Positions 6,785 through 15,039 of a stretch of 25,246 bases of DNA are shown piece by piece; position 1 is the first letter of the stretch, and every line of letters begins with the position of its first letter. The stretch is from JBFKOL01 sp041628815 (lineage in GTDB: Bacteria > Bacteroidota > Bacteroidia > Chitinophagales > Saprospiraceae): assembly GCA_041628815.1 (NCBI GenBank), contig JBFKOL010000021.1, positions 1-25,246 on the forward strand, in the 5' to 3' direction. The translations under genes and the position numbers were made by a program. The notes beneath the pieces are model-generated. The model saw only the letters and a program-made list of their open reading frames with translations. It was not told where the DNA came from and ran no database searches.

Positions 6785-8217
6785 GGATCGATAACCGGGC
6801 ATTCCACCCCCTTCGATCCCATGGTATGTCTACCCCCAATACCGAACGGGTTGATTTTGATGGCTGCAAAAAAACTTGTCCCATTTAGCGAAGACTTTCC
6901 GAAAAGGCTGCAGACATCTTCTGTCCCGATGCTGAGTAATCCCAAACGCAGCCCCAAACCAAAACGCAGAGACCTGAAATGATCCCATACTACCGGAAAG
7001 TTAAGCGTAAACCATCGTCTTTCGTAACGTGGAGTAATAGCAACAAAGGGCTTGTGAATAATGGTATGCCTGGTCCTAATAAATGGAGTCACAAACGTGG
7101 CACCAATGTGCCAATCTCCTGCAAGATGTTTATCGGCATAAATCCTCAGTTTAGCAGGAAGTACAATTGAAAAGGAATTGGCTTCCAACGAGCTTGTACC
7201 GGTGGTTGCATTGGTTTCTGCAATCAATCCACCCAGTGTTCGTTGAGCGGTAAAACCCGGAATGAATAGCACGAGACTATCTGCTATTGATGTTCGATGC
7301 ATTTGGGCGTTATCTCCAAAACTTACCATGCCAAGATCGAGGAGAGAAATTGATAATGTCAAATTGTCCAAACGCTTTACAACACCAAAATCCAAACCTG
7401 CTCCTTTACCCTTTTGTCCAATATTGAAATCGTTGTGATCATAGAATCCTGAGGTAAGTGCCAATTCAGCCTCAGCCCGGATTAACCTAAGTTCATCATT
7501 GTTTTGACGAACAAAAGCAAATGAAGGATTGACTTGTCCATACATTCCTTCGTAGCCGATCAAATACTTCAAGGTAGCTCCTACGTGCAAGGATTGATCG
7601 TCAAGAAAGAAACGGCTAGCTCCGATACCTACTTCGGCCCACAACATGGCAGCACCCTGGAATGGCTGGATCTCGGTGATCTCACCAAACGGTATGCCAT
7701 GGAATTGATAATAGCCCAAGTGAGCATCTACCGAAGGGATTCCCGCCTCCATTCGCATGCGTCCGAAAGCTGCAAATGCCCAATCATTGATTTTAAATGT
7801 TAGCGACGGACCGATGACATCCATCAGGAGCGATGCGCTTTTAGATCTGTTCGAAGCCTCGAAATCCAATATCACATCTCCATCTGCAAAGGTTTCATCG
7901 GCGTAAATTTCGACCACTTCAATCGTTGATTGATTGCGCAGGACATGAATCAAACTGGCAGACCTGAAAAACGCATAGTTCTGGTGTAAGAAAGCATGCG
8001 ATGAAGCAATATTGACATCCCAGGCAAGCACACTGGCCGTCGACCAAGCGGGATTGGCAATAACACCATGAATGCCACTGTATCTTCCTTCATATAGCAA
8101 TGCCGCATTCTGTGAACGCAACGTACTGAACAACAAGGTTATCATGAGGAGGACAAGAGCAACCTTAACCTCAATGGGTACTTTTATGTACAACTTTCCC
8201 CCTGATTCCGGGATCAT
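6781..8217 (-). CDS. DUF5723-like exported (putative outer-membrane) protein
   Basis: The product has 478 residues. After a short hydrophilic start, residues about 15-35 form a hydrophobic signal sequence (VALVLLMITLLFS) ending near SQN. The mature start (LYEGRYSGIHGVIANPAWS) resembles the DUF5723 opening, found in Bacteroidota secreted proteins that are probably outer-membrane beta-barrels. The rest alternates short hydrophobic and polar strands with many Gly and aromatic residues (for example WVGIG-type and GLGLRLGLLSIG segments), consistent with a barrel. The last residues (about 455-478) are polar with two cysteines among them. No catalytic motif is visible, and the function of the family is unknown. 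Confidence 0.7.
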   Translation of the reverse strand: MIPESGGKLYIKVPIEVKVALVLLMITLLFSTLRSQNAALLYEGRYSGIHGVIANPAWSTASVLAWDVNIASSHAFLHQNYAFFRSASLIHVLRNQSTIEVVEIYADETFADGDVILDFEASNRSKSASLLMDVIGPSLTFKINDWAFAAFGRMRMEAGIPSVDAHLGYYQFHGIPFGEITEIQPFQGAAMLWAEVGIGASRFFLDDQSLHVGATLKYLIGYEGMYGQVNPSFAFVRQNNDELRLIRAEAELALTSGFYDHNDFNIGQKGKGAGLDFGVVKRLDNLTLSISLLDLGMVSFGDNAQMHRTSIADSLVLFIPGFTAQRTLGGLIAETNATTGTSSLEANSFSIVLPAKLRIYADKHLAGDWHIGATFVTPFIRTRHTIIHKPFVAITPRYERRWFTLNFPVVWDHFRSLRFGLGLRLGLLSIGTEDVCSLFGKSSLNGTSFFAAIKINPFGIGGRHTMGSKGVECPVIDP

Positions 8218-8588
8218 TGATTAAGCTGTTGTTAATGTAGAAACGAATCAGCGATTTGATTTTTTTAAAATACTCCAACGATCATTACAACGTCTTGATG
8301 GCTTGATGATATTGCATATCGAATCGCGATTAATATGCCCTTGTGGAGAGATAGTCGCTAATTAGCCACTTTGAATACTAAAAAAGTAAAAAAGTTCTGC
8401 CGAGCATGCCTTTGCCTGAAACTTGCCGACAGTTTCAATCTGTCGGCAAGTTTAACGGTTTCTCGCTATAAGCAAGATCCGTTGTGCATGCTGTCAATCA
8501 TTGGCTCAAAATGTCCAATTCTGCCGATTACATGAAGGCATTTTCTGTTGATAAAATGTTCTTATAATCAACTTTCAGCCTTATGCAA
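8218..8588. other. Intergenic region of 371 bases without a gene
   Basis: This is the only gap over 300 bases. It separates the end of the cox operon (coxM stop at 8589) from the DUF5723-like start at 8217, both on the minus strand. Apart from the hairpin at 8419-8453 I see no ORF with coding character and no tRNA-like fold. The part next to 8217 is AT-rich and is where a promoter for the DUF5723-like gene should lie, but I could not find a convincing Bacteroidota TAnnTTTG element. Confidence 0.6.
8419..8453 (-). terminator. Perfect 14-bp hairpin with 7-base loop, candidate cox operon terminator
   Basis: The arm AAACTTGCCGACAG (8419-8432) is exactly complementary to 8440-8453, separated by TTTCAAT. 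It lies 136 bases past the coxM stop in the direction of transcription, in a gene-free region. The stem is GC-rich in the middle with A/T ends, but no long U-run follows on either strand, so it may be a terminator, an mRNA-stabilising stem or a protein-binding site. Confidence 0.5.
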
Positions 8589-9401
8589 TCACAATTCCTG
8601 CAGCGCATTGATGGCCCTGGAAACAAATACCCTGGCCAAATGTGACCTGTATTCCTCCGAGGCAAAATGATCACCTAATACGTCGACACCTTCCACCGCA
8701 TATTTTGCAGCGTTGTCGGATCCGTCGTAGTTGGATTCAACCCCTCGCGCCCTGTATGGCGTGTCGGAGACTCCGGTGATCCCAATGCGAATTTCATTGC
8801 CTTTCATAACGGCTGCACATCCTACCACCGCAAATCGCGAAGCGCTTTGGTGAAATTTCAGATAAATACTATTTGGTGATTTCCTGAATTTAACAGCGGT
8901 GATGATTTCATTATCAGAAAGCGCCGTAGTGTAGATGCCTTGAAAGAATTCTTCGGCATCTATGGATCTCGAACCATTTATTCCACGTACTTCTACCGAA
9001 GCCTCACCAGCCAAAACAACCGCCGGATAATCCGAGGCAGGGTCGGCATGAGCAAGAGAACCTCCAATGGTACCCCTGTTTCTCACCTGGACATCCCCAA
9101 TTACCGAAGCAGCCTTGGCAAGAGCTGGAAAAAGTTTCCCAACTAAATCGGAACGCATTATGTCAGCATGTGTGCAATTTGCTCCGATGGTGAGTGCTTC
9201 TCCTTCTTCACGGATTGAATTCATACCGGGTAATGCAGAGATATCGATCAGCAGACCTGGACGATTCAGTCGAAGCTTCATGGCAGGAATGAGGCTGTAT
9301 CCGCCAGCAAGCAGTTTGGCATCATAGCCGTACTCGTTCAACCAACCTATTGCCTCGTCGATGGTCCTGGCTTTTTTATATTCGAAAGGAGCTGGTATCA
9401 T
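8589..9401 (-). CDS. coxM: Molybdenum hydroxylase FAD-binding subunit (CoxM/CutM-like)
   Basis: This 270-residue protein is the medium subunit of a CO-dehydrogenase/xanthine-dehydrogenase-type enzyme. It transfers electrons from the iron-sulfur subunit through FAD to an acceptor. The FAD-pyrophosphate motifs of the family are present: AGGYSLIP at 32-39 and TIGGSLAHADP at 111-121, preceded by QVRNRG. Length fits the family (about 270-290). It is the last gene of the operon, 28 bases after coxL. Whether its acceptor is the quinone pool, as in carboxydotrophs, cannot be told. The symbol follows the cox-like gene order and does not imply CO oxidation. Confidence 0.9.
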   Translation of the reverse strand: MIPAPFEYKKARTIDEAIGWLNEYGYDAKLLAGGYSLIPAMKLRLNRPGLLIDISALPGMNSIREEGEALTIGANCTHADIMRSDLVGKLFPALAKAASVIGDVQVRNRGTIGGSLAHADPASDYPAVVLAGEASVEVRGINGSRSIDAEEFFQGIYTTALSDNEIITAVKFRKSPNSIYLKFHQSASRFAVVGCAAVMKGNEIRIGITGVSDTPYRARGVESNYDGSDNAAKYAVEGVDVLGDHFASEEYRSHLARVFVSRAINALQEL

Positions 9402-9429
9402 ATTAAAATTTTTTATAATACAAAAAGAT

Positions 9430-11793
9430 TCAATTTTTCAAGGCTCGCCATACCCTTTCGGGCGTCAACGGCATTTGAAGTCTTTTGACACCATGGGTTG
9501 AAATGGCGTCCATCACAGCATTGACAAGTGCAGGCGTTGCGCCAATGGCACCTGCTTCTCCCGCTCCTTTTACTCCCAGAGGATTGTGCGGGCATGGGGT
9601 AACCGTCCTGTCAGTTTCAATAAAGGGTACATCATCGGCTCTCGGCATGGCGTAGTCCATGTAAGAGCCAGTGATCATTTGACCGTCGTCATTATAACTG
9701 ACACCTTCCAACAGTGCCTGGCCAATTCCCTGTACGACGCCTCCGTGAATCTGACCGTCTACGATCATGGGATTGATCACATTTCCTACATCATCACAAG
9801 CGACAAACCGCTTTATCTCTATCTTGCCCGTATCTGGATCTACTTCGACAACGCATATGTGTGCACCAAATGGATAGGTGAAATTGGCCGGATCGTAGAA
9901 GCTAGAGAAGTCCAATCCCGGTTCAAGGCCTTCAGGATAATCGTGTGGCACATATGCCGTCAAGGCTACATCACCGAATGAAATAGACTTTTCGGTCCCT
10001 TTCACGGTGTATTTTCCATCTTTAAATTCCAGGTCTCCAGCTGCGGCCTCCAGTTTATGGGCAGCTATCTTTGCACCTTTGTCAACAATTTTCTCTATAC
10101 TTTTCACAATGGCACTTCCGCCGACAGCAAGGCTTCGCGAACCATAGGTCCCCATGCCGAAAGCCACCTGCTCGGTGTCACCATGATGTATTTCAACATC
10201 TTCAATCGGTATGCCCAATTTATCCGCGACAAACTGGGCAAATGCTGTTTCATGCCCTTGGCCGTGTGAGTGAGCACCCGTATATACGCTCACCTTTCCC
10301 GTTGGCTGGACCCTTACCTGTCCTACTTCATACAATCCCGCCCGGGCACCAAGGGATCCCACTACAGCCGAAGGTGCTATTCCACATCCTTCAATGTAGG
10401 TTGATAAACCGATTCCAAGTAATTTTCCACTCTTTCGAGCTTCAGCTTGCTGTCGTCTGAAATCTTCATAGCCCACCATTTCTAGTGCTCGCCGCAACGT
10501 GCCATGGTAGTTGCCACTATCGTATTGCAGCGCTACTTGGGTCTGATATCCGGGCTGATTGACTCCGTCAAATGGTGGAATGAAGTTCTTGAAACGCAAT
10601 TCTGCCGGATCCATATTCATTTCCAGGGCCGCTGTATCCATCAAATGTTCCAGGATATAAGTCATCTCTGGCCTTCCTGCGCCGCGATATGCATCGACGG
10701 GGTTTGTATTGGTAAAGACTGCCGTGACATCAATATTAATGAGCGGAGTCTTATAACATCCCTGGGCCAGGGTACCATGCAGGTATGTTGGCACACAAGT
10801 CGAAAATGTAGAGAGATATGCTCCAAGATTAGCTTCGTTCTTTACCCTCAACGCGACAATGTTTCCTTCCTTGTCAAAACCCATCTCAGCCAGGGTACAA
10901 TTATCCCTACCATGAGCATCTGTTAAAAAGGCTTCACTGCGATCAGAAGTCCACTTGATGGGTCTGCCAATCTTTTTACTGGCCCAAGTGAGCAATGCCT
11001 CCTCGGTGTAGTGGTATATTTTACTTCCGAATCCTCCACCCACATCGTGACTTACAACACGCACCTTATGCTCAGGAATACCGAGCGCAAAAGCGCACAT
11101 CAACAGTCTTATAAGATGAGGATTCTGCGTACTTGTATACAACGTGTATTTATCTGCATTCACATCATAATCCGCAATGTAGCATCGAGGTTCTATCGCG
11201 TTGGGTGCAAGTCTTTGATTCATAAAGTCCAACCTGGTAATGTGGTGAGCAGAAGCCATTGCGTTATCCACTTCTTCCTTGGGGTTTCCTATTTCCCAAT
11301 CGTATACCATATTCCTCGGAGCATCCTCATGCACCAATGGCGCCCCTTCCTTGATGGCATCCCTTGCATTGGTTACTACAGGTAATTCCTCATACTCCAC
11401 ATTTACGAGTTCTGCCGCATCCCTGGCCTGCTGTAAAGAATCGGCTATGACAATGGCCACATTCTCTCCTACGTGCAAAACTTTTCCCACAGCCAGCAGC
11501 GGGTGAGGAGGCTCTTTCATTGTTTCGCCGTTTTTGAAGTCCACCTGCCAGCCACATGGCACACTGAACTGACCACACTCGTCATTGCCAGTGTAGACGG
11601 CAATAACACCCGGAGAACGGACCGCTTCTGAAGTGTCAATTGCGACAATCCTGGCATGAGCATAGGGACTCCGCGCGAAAGCGGCATAAGTCATTCCGGG
11701 CAATTTGAGGTCGTCGGTATATTTCCCTTTTCCCGTCAGGAAACGGTTGTCTTCCCGCCTCTTTACGGGTTGTCCGATGTATTGATTTGCCAT
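9430..11793 (-). CDS. coxL: Molybdopterin-binding large subunit, form II CoxL-like (aerobic CODH/xanthine dehydrogenase family)
   Basis: This 787-residue protein is the catalytic subunit that binds the molybdenum-cytosine-dinucleotide type cofactor. Visible signatures are the VGGGFGSK loop (251-258), the active-site loop AYRGAGR (368-374), the cofactor-contacting QGHETAF (512-518) and the GAGEAGAIG loop (743-751) whose E746 is the catalytic glutamate. Form I (true CO-oxidising) CoxL has AYxCSFR with the copper-binding cysteine; this loop has no cysteine, so it is form II. Form II enzymes are poorly defined and may hydroxylate aldehydes, purines or other heterocycles. It sits 5 bases after coxS and 28 before coxM. 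The length is normal and no frameshift is seen. Confidence 0.93.
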   Translation of the reverse strand: MANQYIGQPVKRREDNRFLTGKGKYTDDLKLPGMTYAAFARSPYAHARIVAIDTSEAVRSPGVIAVYTGNDECGQFSVPCGWQVDFKNGETMKEPPHPLLAVGKVLHVGENVAIVIADSLQQARDAAELVNVEYEELPVVTNARDAIKEGAPLVHEDAPRNMVYDWEIGNPKEEVDNAMASAHHITRLDFMNQRLAPNAIEPRCYIADYDVNADKYTLYTSTQNPHLIRLLMCAFALGIPEHKVRVVSHDVGGGFGSKIYHYTEEALLTWASKKIGRPIKWTSDRSEAFLTDAHGRDNCTLAEMGFDKEGNIVALRVKNEANLGAYLSTFSTCVPTYLHGTLAQGCYKTPLINIDVTAVFTNTNPVDAYRGAGRPEMTYILEHLMDTAALEMNMDPAELRFKNFIPPFDGVNQPGYQTQVALQYDSGNYHGTLRRALEMVGYEDFRRQQAEARKSGKLLGIGLSTYIEGCGIAPSAVVGSLGARAGLYEVGQVRVQPTGKVSVYTGAHSHGQGHETAFAQFVADKLGIPIEDVEIHHGDTEQVAFGMGTYGSRSLAVGGSAIVKSIEKIVDKGAKIAAHKLEAAAGDLEFKDGKYTVKGTEKSISFGDVALTAYVPHDYPEGLEPGLDFSSFYDPANFTYPFGAHICVVEVDPDTGKIEIKRFVACDDVGNVINPMIVDGQIHGGVVQGIGQALLEGVSYNDDGQMITGSYMDYAMPRADDVPFIETDRTVTPCPHNPLGVKGAGEAGAIGATPALVNAVMDAISTHGVKRLQMPLTPERVWRALKN

Positions 11794-11798
11794 ATCTT

Positions 11799-12260
11799 CT
11801 ATTTTAGTGATTGAGCAGCATGCTGAATCGATTTGACAATATTGTGGTACCCTGTACAGCGACAGAAATTACCTTCCAGCCCGTGGCGGATCTCGGATTC
11901 TGAAGGATTGGGGTTGTTGGAAAGGATATCTGCAGCAGTCATTACCATTCCAGGTGTGCAAAACCCGCATTGAAGGCCGTGATGTTCTTTAAAAGCTTCT
12001 TGTATCGGGTGAAGATTTCCATTTTCTGCCATCCCTTCAATGGTTTTAACTGCCTGCCCATTTACCTGGGCCGCCAGGATCGAACAAGACTTAACTGCCT
12101 TGCCGTCCACAAGAACGGTACAGGCTCCGCAGCTTACCGTATCGCATCCTATATGTGTACCGGTCAGCGAGAGCTCTTCGCGTAGAAACTCAGCAAGCAT
12201 CATCATGGGTGGTACATCCCTGGAATATTCCTTGCCGTTTACCTGAATAGAGACTTCCAT
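11799..12260 (-). CDS. coxS: Molybdenum hydroxylase [2Fe-2S] subunit (CoxS/CutS-like)
   Basis: This 153-residue small subunit carries both ferredoxin-type clusters. The plant-type [2Fe-2S] cluster uses C39, C44, C47 and C59 (GCDTVSCGACTVLVDG). The second, helical-domain cluster uses C98, C101, C133 and C135 (CGFCTPGMV and FCRCTGYHNI). It passes electrons from the molybdenum site to FAD. Its start overlaps the end of coxG by 22 bases and its stop is 5 bases before coxL, showing tight co-translation. The length is typical for the family. Confidence 0.95.
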   Translation of the reverse strand: MEVSIQVNGKEYSRDVPPMMMLAEFLREELSLTGTHIGCDTVSCGACTVLVDGKAVKSCSILAAQVNGQAVKTIEGMAENGNLHPIQEAFKEHHGLQCGFCTPGMVMTAADILSNNPNPSESEIRHGLEGNFCRCTGYHNIVKSIQHAAQSLK

Positions 12261-12784
12261 ATTTCGACTATTTTATTCATTATTCTTTTTACCAAACCCG
12301 CATCTTCAGCCCGACTGGGTTGCCCGAGTGACTCGGCCGACTTGCGCTCAGCAATGATATGATCCAATTCCTGAAAAACCTGCCGGCTCATGGTTTTGAC
12401 TACTCCACCAAGTATGCGTTGTCCCATGGAGGCCAGCCTGCCTGATACCTTTGCTGTGCCGTCATAGGAAATGAGCGTTCTTTCATTTTCTGCAGGGGAA
12501 AGTCTCATGAGTATGCTCGCCTCAGCATTGCCCATTTTGCTCTTTTGATTGAGATGAAGCTTCATTTTCTCGTTACGCACCTTTTCACTGATTGCCATCT
12601 CTCCCTCGAAGCTACCTCGTACTGGTCCAACGGAAATTTCAGACACAGCCTTGTACCGATCGGGGCCAATCCTCTCAATGCGTGAAACTCCTGGAGCTAT
12701 GCGTGCCAGGACATCGGGATCTTCCAATAAAGGCCAGACTTGAGAAACTGACGAATCAAGCGTGTGCGTTCCTTTGATGGTCAT
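12239..12784 (-). CDS. coxG: CoxG-like SRPBCC protein
   Basis: The product has 181 residues. Residues about 1-150 show the CoxG/SRPBCC fold signatures: VWPLLEDPDVLARIAPG, then VGPVRGSFEGEM, and a C-terminal helix with MSRQVFQELDHII. CoxG recruits the CO dehydrogenase to the cytoplasmic membrane in Oligotropha-type systems, and the domain binds hydrophobic ligands. The C-terminal tail IMNKIVEIWKSLFR has an amphipathic, membrane-seeking look consistent with that role. It overlaps coxS and follows coxE after a 64-base gap. Confidence 0.88.
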   Translation of the reverse strand: MTIKGTHTLDSSVSQVWPLLEDPDVLARIAPGVSRIERIGPDRYKAVSEISVGPVRGSFEGEMAISEKVRNEKMKLHLNQKSKMGNAEASILMRLSPAENERTLISYDGTAKVSGRLASMGQRILGGVVKTMSRQVFQELDHIIAERKSAESLGQPSRAEDAGLVKRIMNKIVEIWKSLFR

Positions 12785-12848
12785 GCAGAACTAGGGTTTG
12801 GTCCGTGATCCTTACAATTTAGCGATTATCGCAAGATCGACATAATTA

Positions 12849-13994
12849 TCACAGGGCTTTCATAGCCTTTCGCAAGCTTTCGAGATTGTGAACAGGAGCA
12901 AATACATCGATATATGGAAGTGCCTCTACCATACCCATCGTGTCTGGCTCATATGACGGATTGCCAGCGAGAGGGTTCAACCAGATGACCTTACGCGATG
13001 ATTTGTTGATCCGTCGCATAGCATCACCAAGAAGTCCCGGACTTCCCGTATCCCATCCGTCACTGAGTATCAGGACAGTCGTCTTTCGATTCAACATTGA
13101 GTATCCGTTCTCATCGATAAAGTTTTGGAGGCAGTTACCAATTCTTGTGCCACCTGACCATTGGGGAATGCGCTGACCGATAATCTCAAAAGCCCGATTA
13201 AAATTATGGTGCGCCAATATTGCTGTGATGTCAAACAATGCCGTACTGAAAACAAACGTGTGAATTCGATCGTAGCCCGTTTGAAAAGCATAAAGCATTT
13301 GAATGAAGAACCTCGAATAAAGGTCCATTGACCTGCTTACATCGCAAAGCAAAACGATCCTCATTTTTTTCGGCTTGCGCTCAGAATAGATCCAACGCCC
13401 TACTTCACTGCCCCTCCTGAAATTACTCCGCATGGTCATTCGGATATCCAACCTTCTTCGTTTCACCGATCTTTTGTTTAAACGGCTCTTCCGGTGCTTG
13501 AGTCTCCTGGCAAGGGTTTCTAGCAAGCGAAGTATATAGGTGACCTCATCGGGTGTCATCATGCTAAAATCCTTGTAAACCAGGGACTCAATAGGGTCGT
13601 ATGACCCCATCACGGACTCCTCCTGTGCAGGACGGTTGAACAGCCAATCCTTCAATGCTTCCAGTGATCGCTGACGAGACGGTTTTTTCTGCGTACTGCG
13701 ATGGTACTGCTTTTTTACCTTGTCGTTGTAGGCTCTTTTCAATTCGTACAGAAACTCCCGGTACAAACCTTCAAACTCAGCATACTGCCAGGGATTATTT
13801 GCATAAATGGTGCGCAATACCATAAAATAAGAACGGGCTGAACGAATACCTATCGCCTGCAAACCCTTCAAGGCATCAGCTTCATCAAGCAATGACAATG
13901 TGTAGCCACGGCTTCGCAGAAAACGACTAAATAGAACCAAATGACCGCTTATAGAAGTCTGGCGAATGATGTCTTGTGGGTATTCCGCATCCAT
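12849..13994 (-). CDS. coxE: CoxE-like VWA-domain maturation protein
   Basis: From the ATG at 13994 the protein has 381 residues and starts 13 bases after the coxD stop. A longer reading from 14174 would overlap coxD by about 167 bases in another frame and adds no conserved sequence, so it is rejected. The N-terminal 200 residues are helical and basic. The VWA domain has a complete metal-ion-dependent adhesion site: DVSRSMD with D218, S220 and S222, the GGTRIG threonine (T283), and SDGWD at 311-315. In Oligotropha, CoxE acts with CoxD in assembling the CODH active site. The gene is in the same operon as coxSLM, supporting a maturation role for this hydroxylase. Confidence 0.88.
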   Translation of the reverse strand: MDAEYPQDIIRQTSISGHLVLFSRFLRSRGYTLSLLDEADALKGLQAIGIRSARSYFMVLRTIYANNPWQYAEFEGLYREFLYELKRAYNDKVKKQYHRSTQKKPSRQRSLEALKDWLFNRPAQEESVMGSYDPIESLVYKDFSMMTPDEVTYILRLLETLARRLKHRKSRLNKRSVKRRRLDIRMTMRSNFRRGSEVGRWIYSERKPKKMRIVLLCDVSRSMDLYSRFFIQMLYAFQTGYDRIHTFVFSTALFDITAILAHHNFNRAFEIIGQRIPQWSGGTRIGNCLQNFIDENGYSMLNRKTTVLILSDGWDTGSPGLLGDAMRRINKSSRKVIWLNPLAGNPSYEPDTMGMVEALPYIDVFAPVHNLESLRKAMKAL

Positions 13995-14007
13995 GATCAA
14001 GATATGC

Positions 14008-14892
14008 TCATCCAATTTTAGACTTGATTCCTGTCTTTTCGAGCAATTCGGACAAAGAGTCTGTCGCCCTTCTAACATCTTGCCAATCCTTGAGGACAAC
14101 GCCGAGAGTGTTTTCAATGAGTGACCTGTCGAGATGGTCGATATGCAATTCTGCAAGCGCCCTGCCCCAATCAATGGACTCGGCGACGCCAGGTGTCTTT
14201 TCCAACCTCATTTGCCTGATCTCATGCATGAAAGCAGCAATTTCAGCCGCCAAAGCAGTGTCGATTTCCGGCACTTTCCTTCGAAGAATCTGAATTTCTT
14301 TTTCTAAAGAAGGGTAGTCGATCCAAAGGTACAGGCATCGTCTCCTCAGCGCTTCAGATAATTCTCTGGTCCTGTTGCCCGTGAGCAATACATAAGGGAT
14401 GTTCCTGGCCTTTATGGTGCCAACTTCAGGAATGGAGATCTGCCAATCGGATAACAGCTCCAGCAGAAAACTTTCAAACTCCTCGTCTGCCCTGTCAATT
14501 TCATCAATCAAAAGTACCGGGCTCTTTTCCTTGGAAATGGCTTCCAGGAGAGGCCTTTTCAAAAGAAACTTTTCAGAAAAGATTTCGTCTTCCAAGGCTT
14601 CTCTAGAAGCCCCTTCCCTCTCCATTATTTTGAGATACAGTAGCTGGCGCTGGTAGTTCCATTCATACAATGCATGACCTGCATCAAGACCTTCATAACA
14701 TTGTAGCCTGATCAATTCTGCAGACAAGCCCTCAGATAGAACTTTGGCAATCTCGGTCTTTCCAACACCTGCAGGTCCCTCGATTAATAGCGGTTTTGAC
14801 AACCTTATCGACAGGAAAACAGACATGACTATGGCATCATCCGGAATATAATCGTGCGAAGTCAGTATCTTCCTTATGTCTTCTATACTCAT
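14008..14892 (-). CDS. coxD: CoxD-like MoxR AAA+ ATPase
   Basis: The product is 294 residues from ATG 14892; a TTG at 14946 could add 18 residues but shows no conservation. Walker A GPAGVGKTE is at 39-47 and Walker B VLLIDEID at 126-133, followed by sensor-1 LTGNRTRE and arginine-rich RRRCLYLWIDYP. CoxD in Oligotropha is required for insertion of sulfur into the CODH active site, probably by remodelling the apoenzyme with CoxE. It is the first gene of the operon, divergent from the 15040 gene. It shares the MoxR fold but only modest sequence with the 3693 gene, so the two are separate subfamilies. Confidence 0.9.
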   Translation of the reverse strand: MSIEDIRKILTSHDYIPDDAIVMSVFLSIRLSKPLLIEGPAGVGKTEIAKVLSEGLSAELIRLQCYEGLDAGHALYEWNYQRQLLYLKIMEREGASREALEDEIFSEKFLLKRPLLEAISKEKSPVLLIDEIDRADEEFESFLLELLSDWQISIPEVGTIKARNIPYVLLTGNRTRELSEALRRRCLYLWIDYPSLEKEIQILRRKVPEIDTALAAEIAAFMHEIRQMRLEKTPGVAESIDWGRALAELHIDHLDRSLIENTLGVVLKDWQDVRRATDSLSELLEKTGIKSKIG

Positions 14893-14918
14893 GAACAATC
14901 TTTGATCCCCAAAAGATA

Positions 14919-14947
14919 CAAAGATCGGCAATCTGCCCTTCACCAAA
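14919..14947 (-). promoter_or_regulatory. Candidate Bacteroidota-type promoter of the cox operon
   Basis: On the minus strand TTTG (14947-14944) is followed after 17 bases by GATCTTTG (14926-14919), close to the Bacteroidota TTTG / TAnnTTTG pair, ending 26 bases before the coxD ATG. The first base of the -7 box differs from consensus and the spacing is slightly short. An alternative -7, TATCTTTT, lies just downstream. Confidence 0.25.
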
Positions 14948-14967
14948 CCTCTATACCTTTCCGGGTT

Positions 14968-14983
14968 GTGATAAGTTTATCAC
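14968..14983. promoter_or_regulatory. Palindromic candidate operator GTGATAA-N2-TTATCAC
   Basis: A perfect 7-bp inverted repeat with a two-base centre, extendable to ten pairs with one G-T mismatch. Its centre is about 62 bases upstream of the start site inferred for the candidate cox promoter, where a CRP-type activator would sit, and 64 bases upstream of the 15040 ATG. The half-site resembles CRP/FNR (GTGA...TCAC) but the spacing is eight rather than six bases. Confidence 0.35.
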
Positions 14984-15039
14984 GACGATTCCATTTTTTT
15001 GAGCCAGATACGTGAGGGAATTTTTATTAATTTGGAAGT

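Noticed and set aside
9586..9981. A 131-residue plus-strand open frame antisense to coxL, and similar ones at 10071, 10504 and 11011.
   Set aside because: All lie opposite conserved coxL sequence and have no homology or ribosome-binding site; they are opposite-strand artefacts.
9430..11793. Assigning the large subunit as a true aerobic CO dehydrogenase.
   Set aside because: The active-site loop is AYRGAGR; form I CODH needs the AYxCSFR cysteine, which is absent.
13995..14174. N-terminal extension of the CoxE-like protein containing CPNC, reminiscent of a zinc ribbon.
   Set aside because: The residues come from the coxD coding region read in another frame. ATG 13994, 13 bases after the coxD stop, gives the family-length protein.
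14967..14984. Calling the palindrome a canonical CRP or FNR box.
   Set aside because: The spacer between TGTGA and TCAC is eight bases rather than six, so only a CRP-like candidate site can be claimed.
15027..15034. TTAATTTG as a -7 element for the 15040 gene.
   Set aside because: It ends five bases before the ATG, its second base departs from TAnnTTTG, and the matching TTTG is 25 bases upstream, too far.
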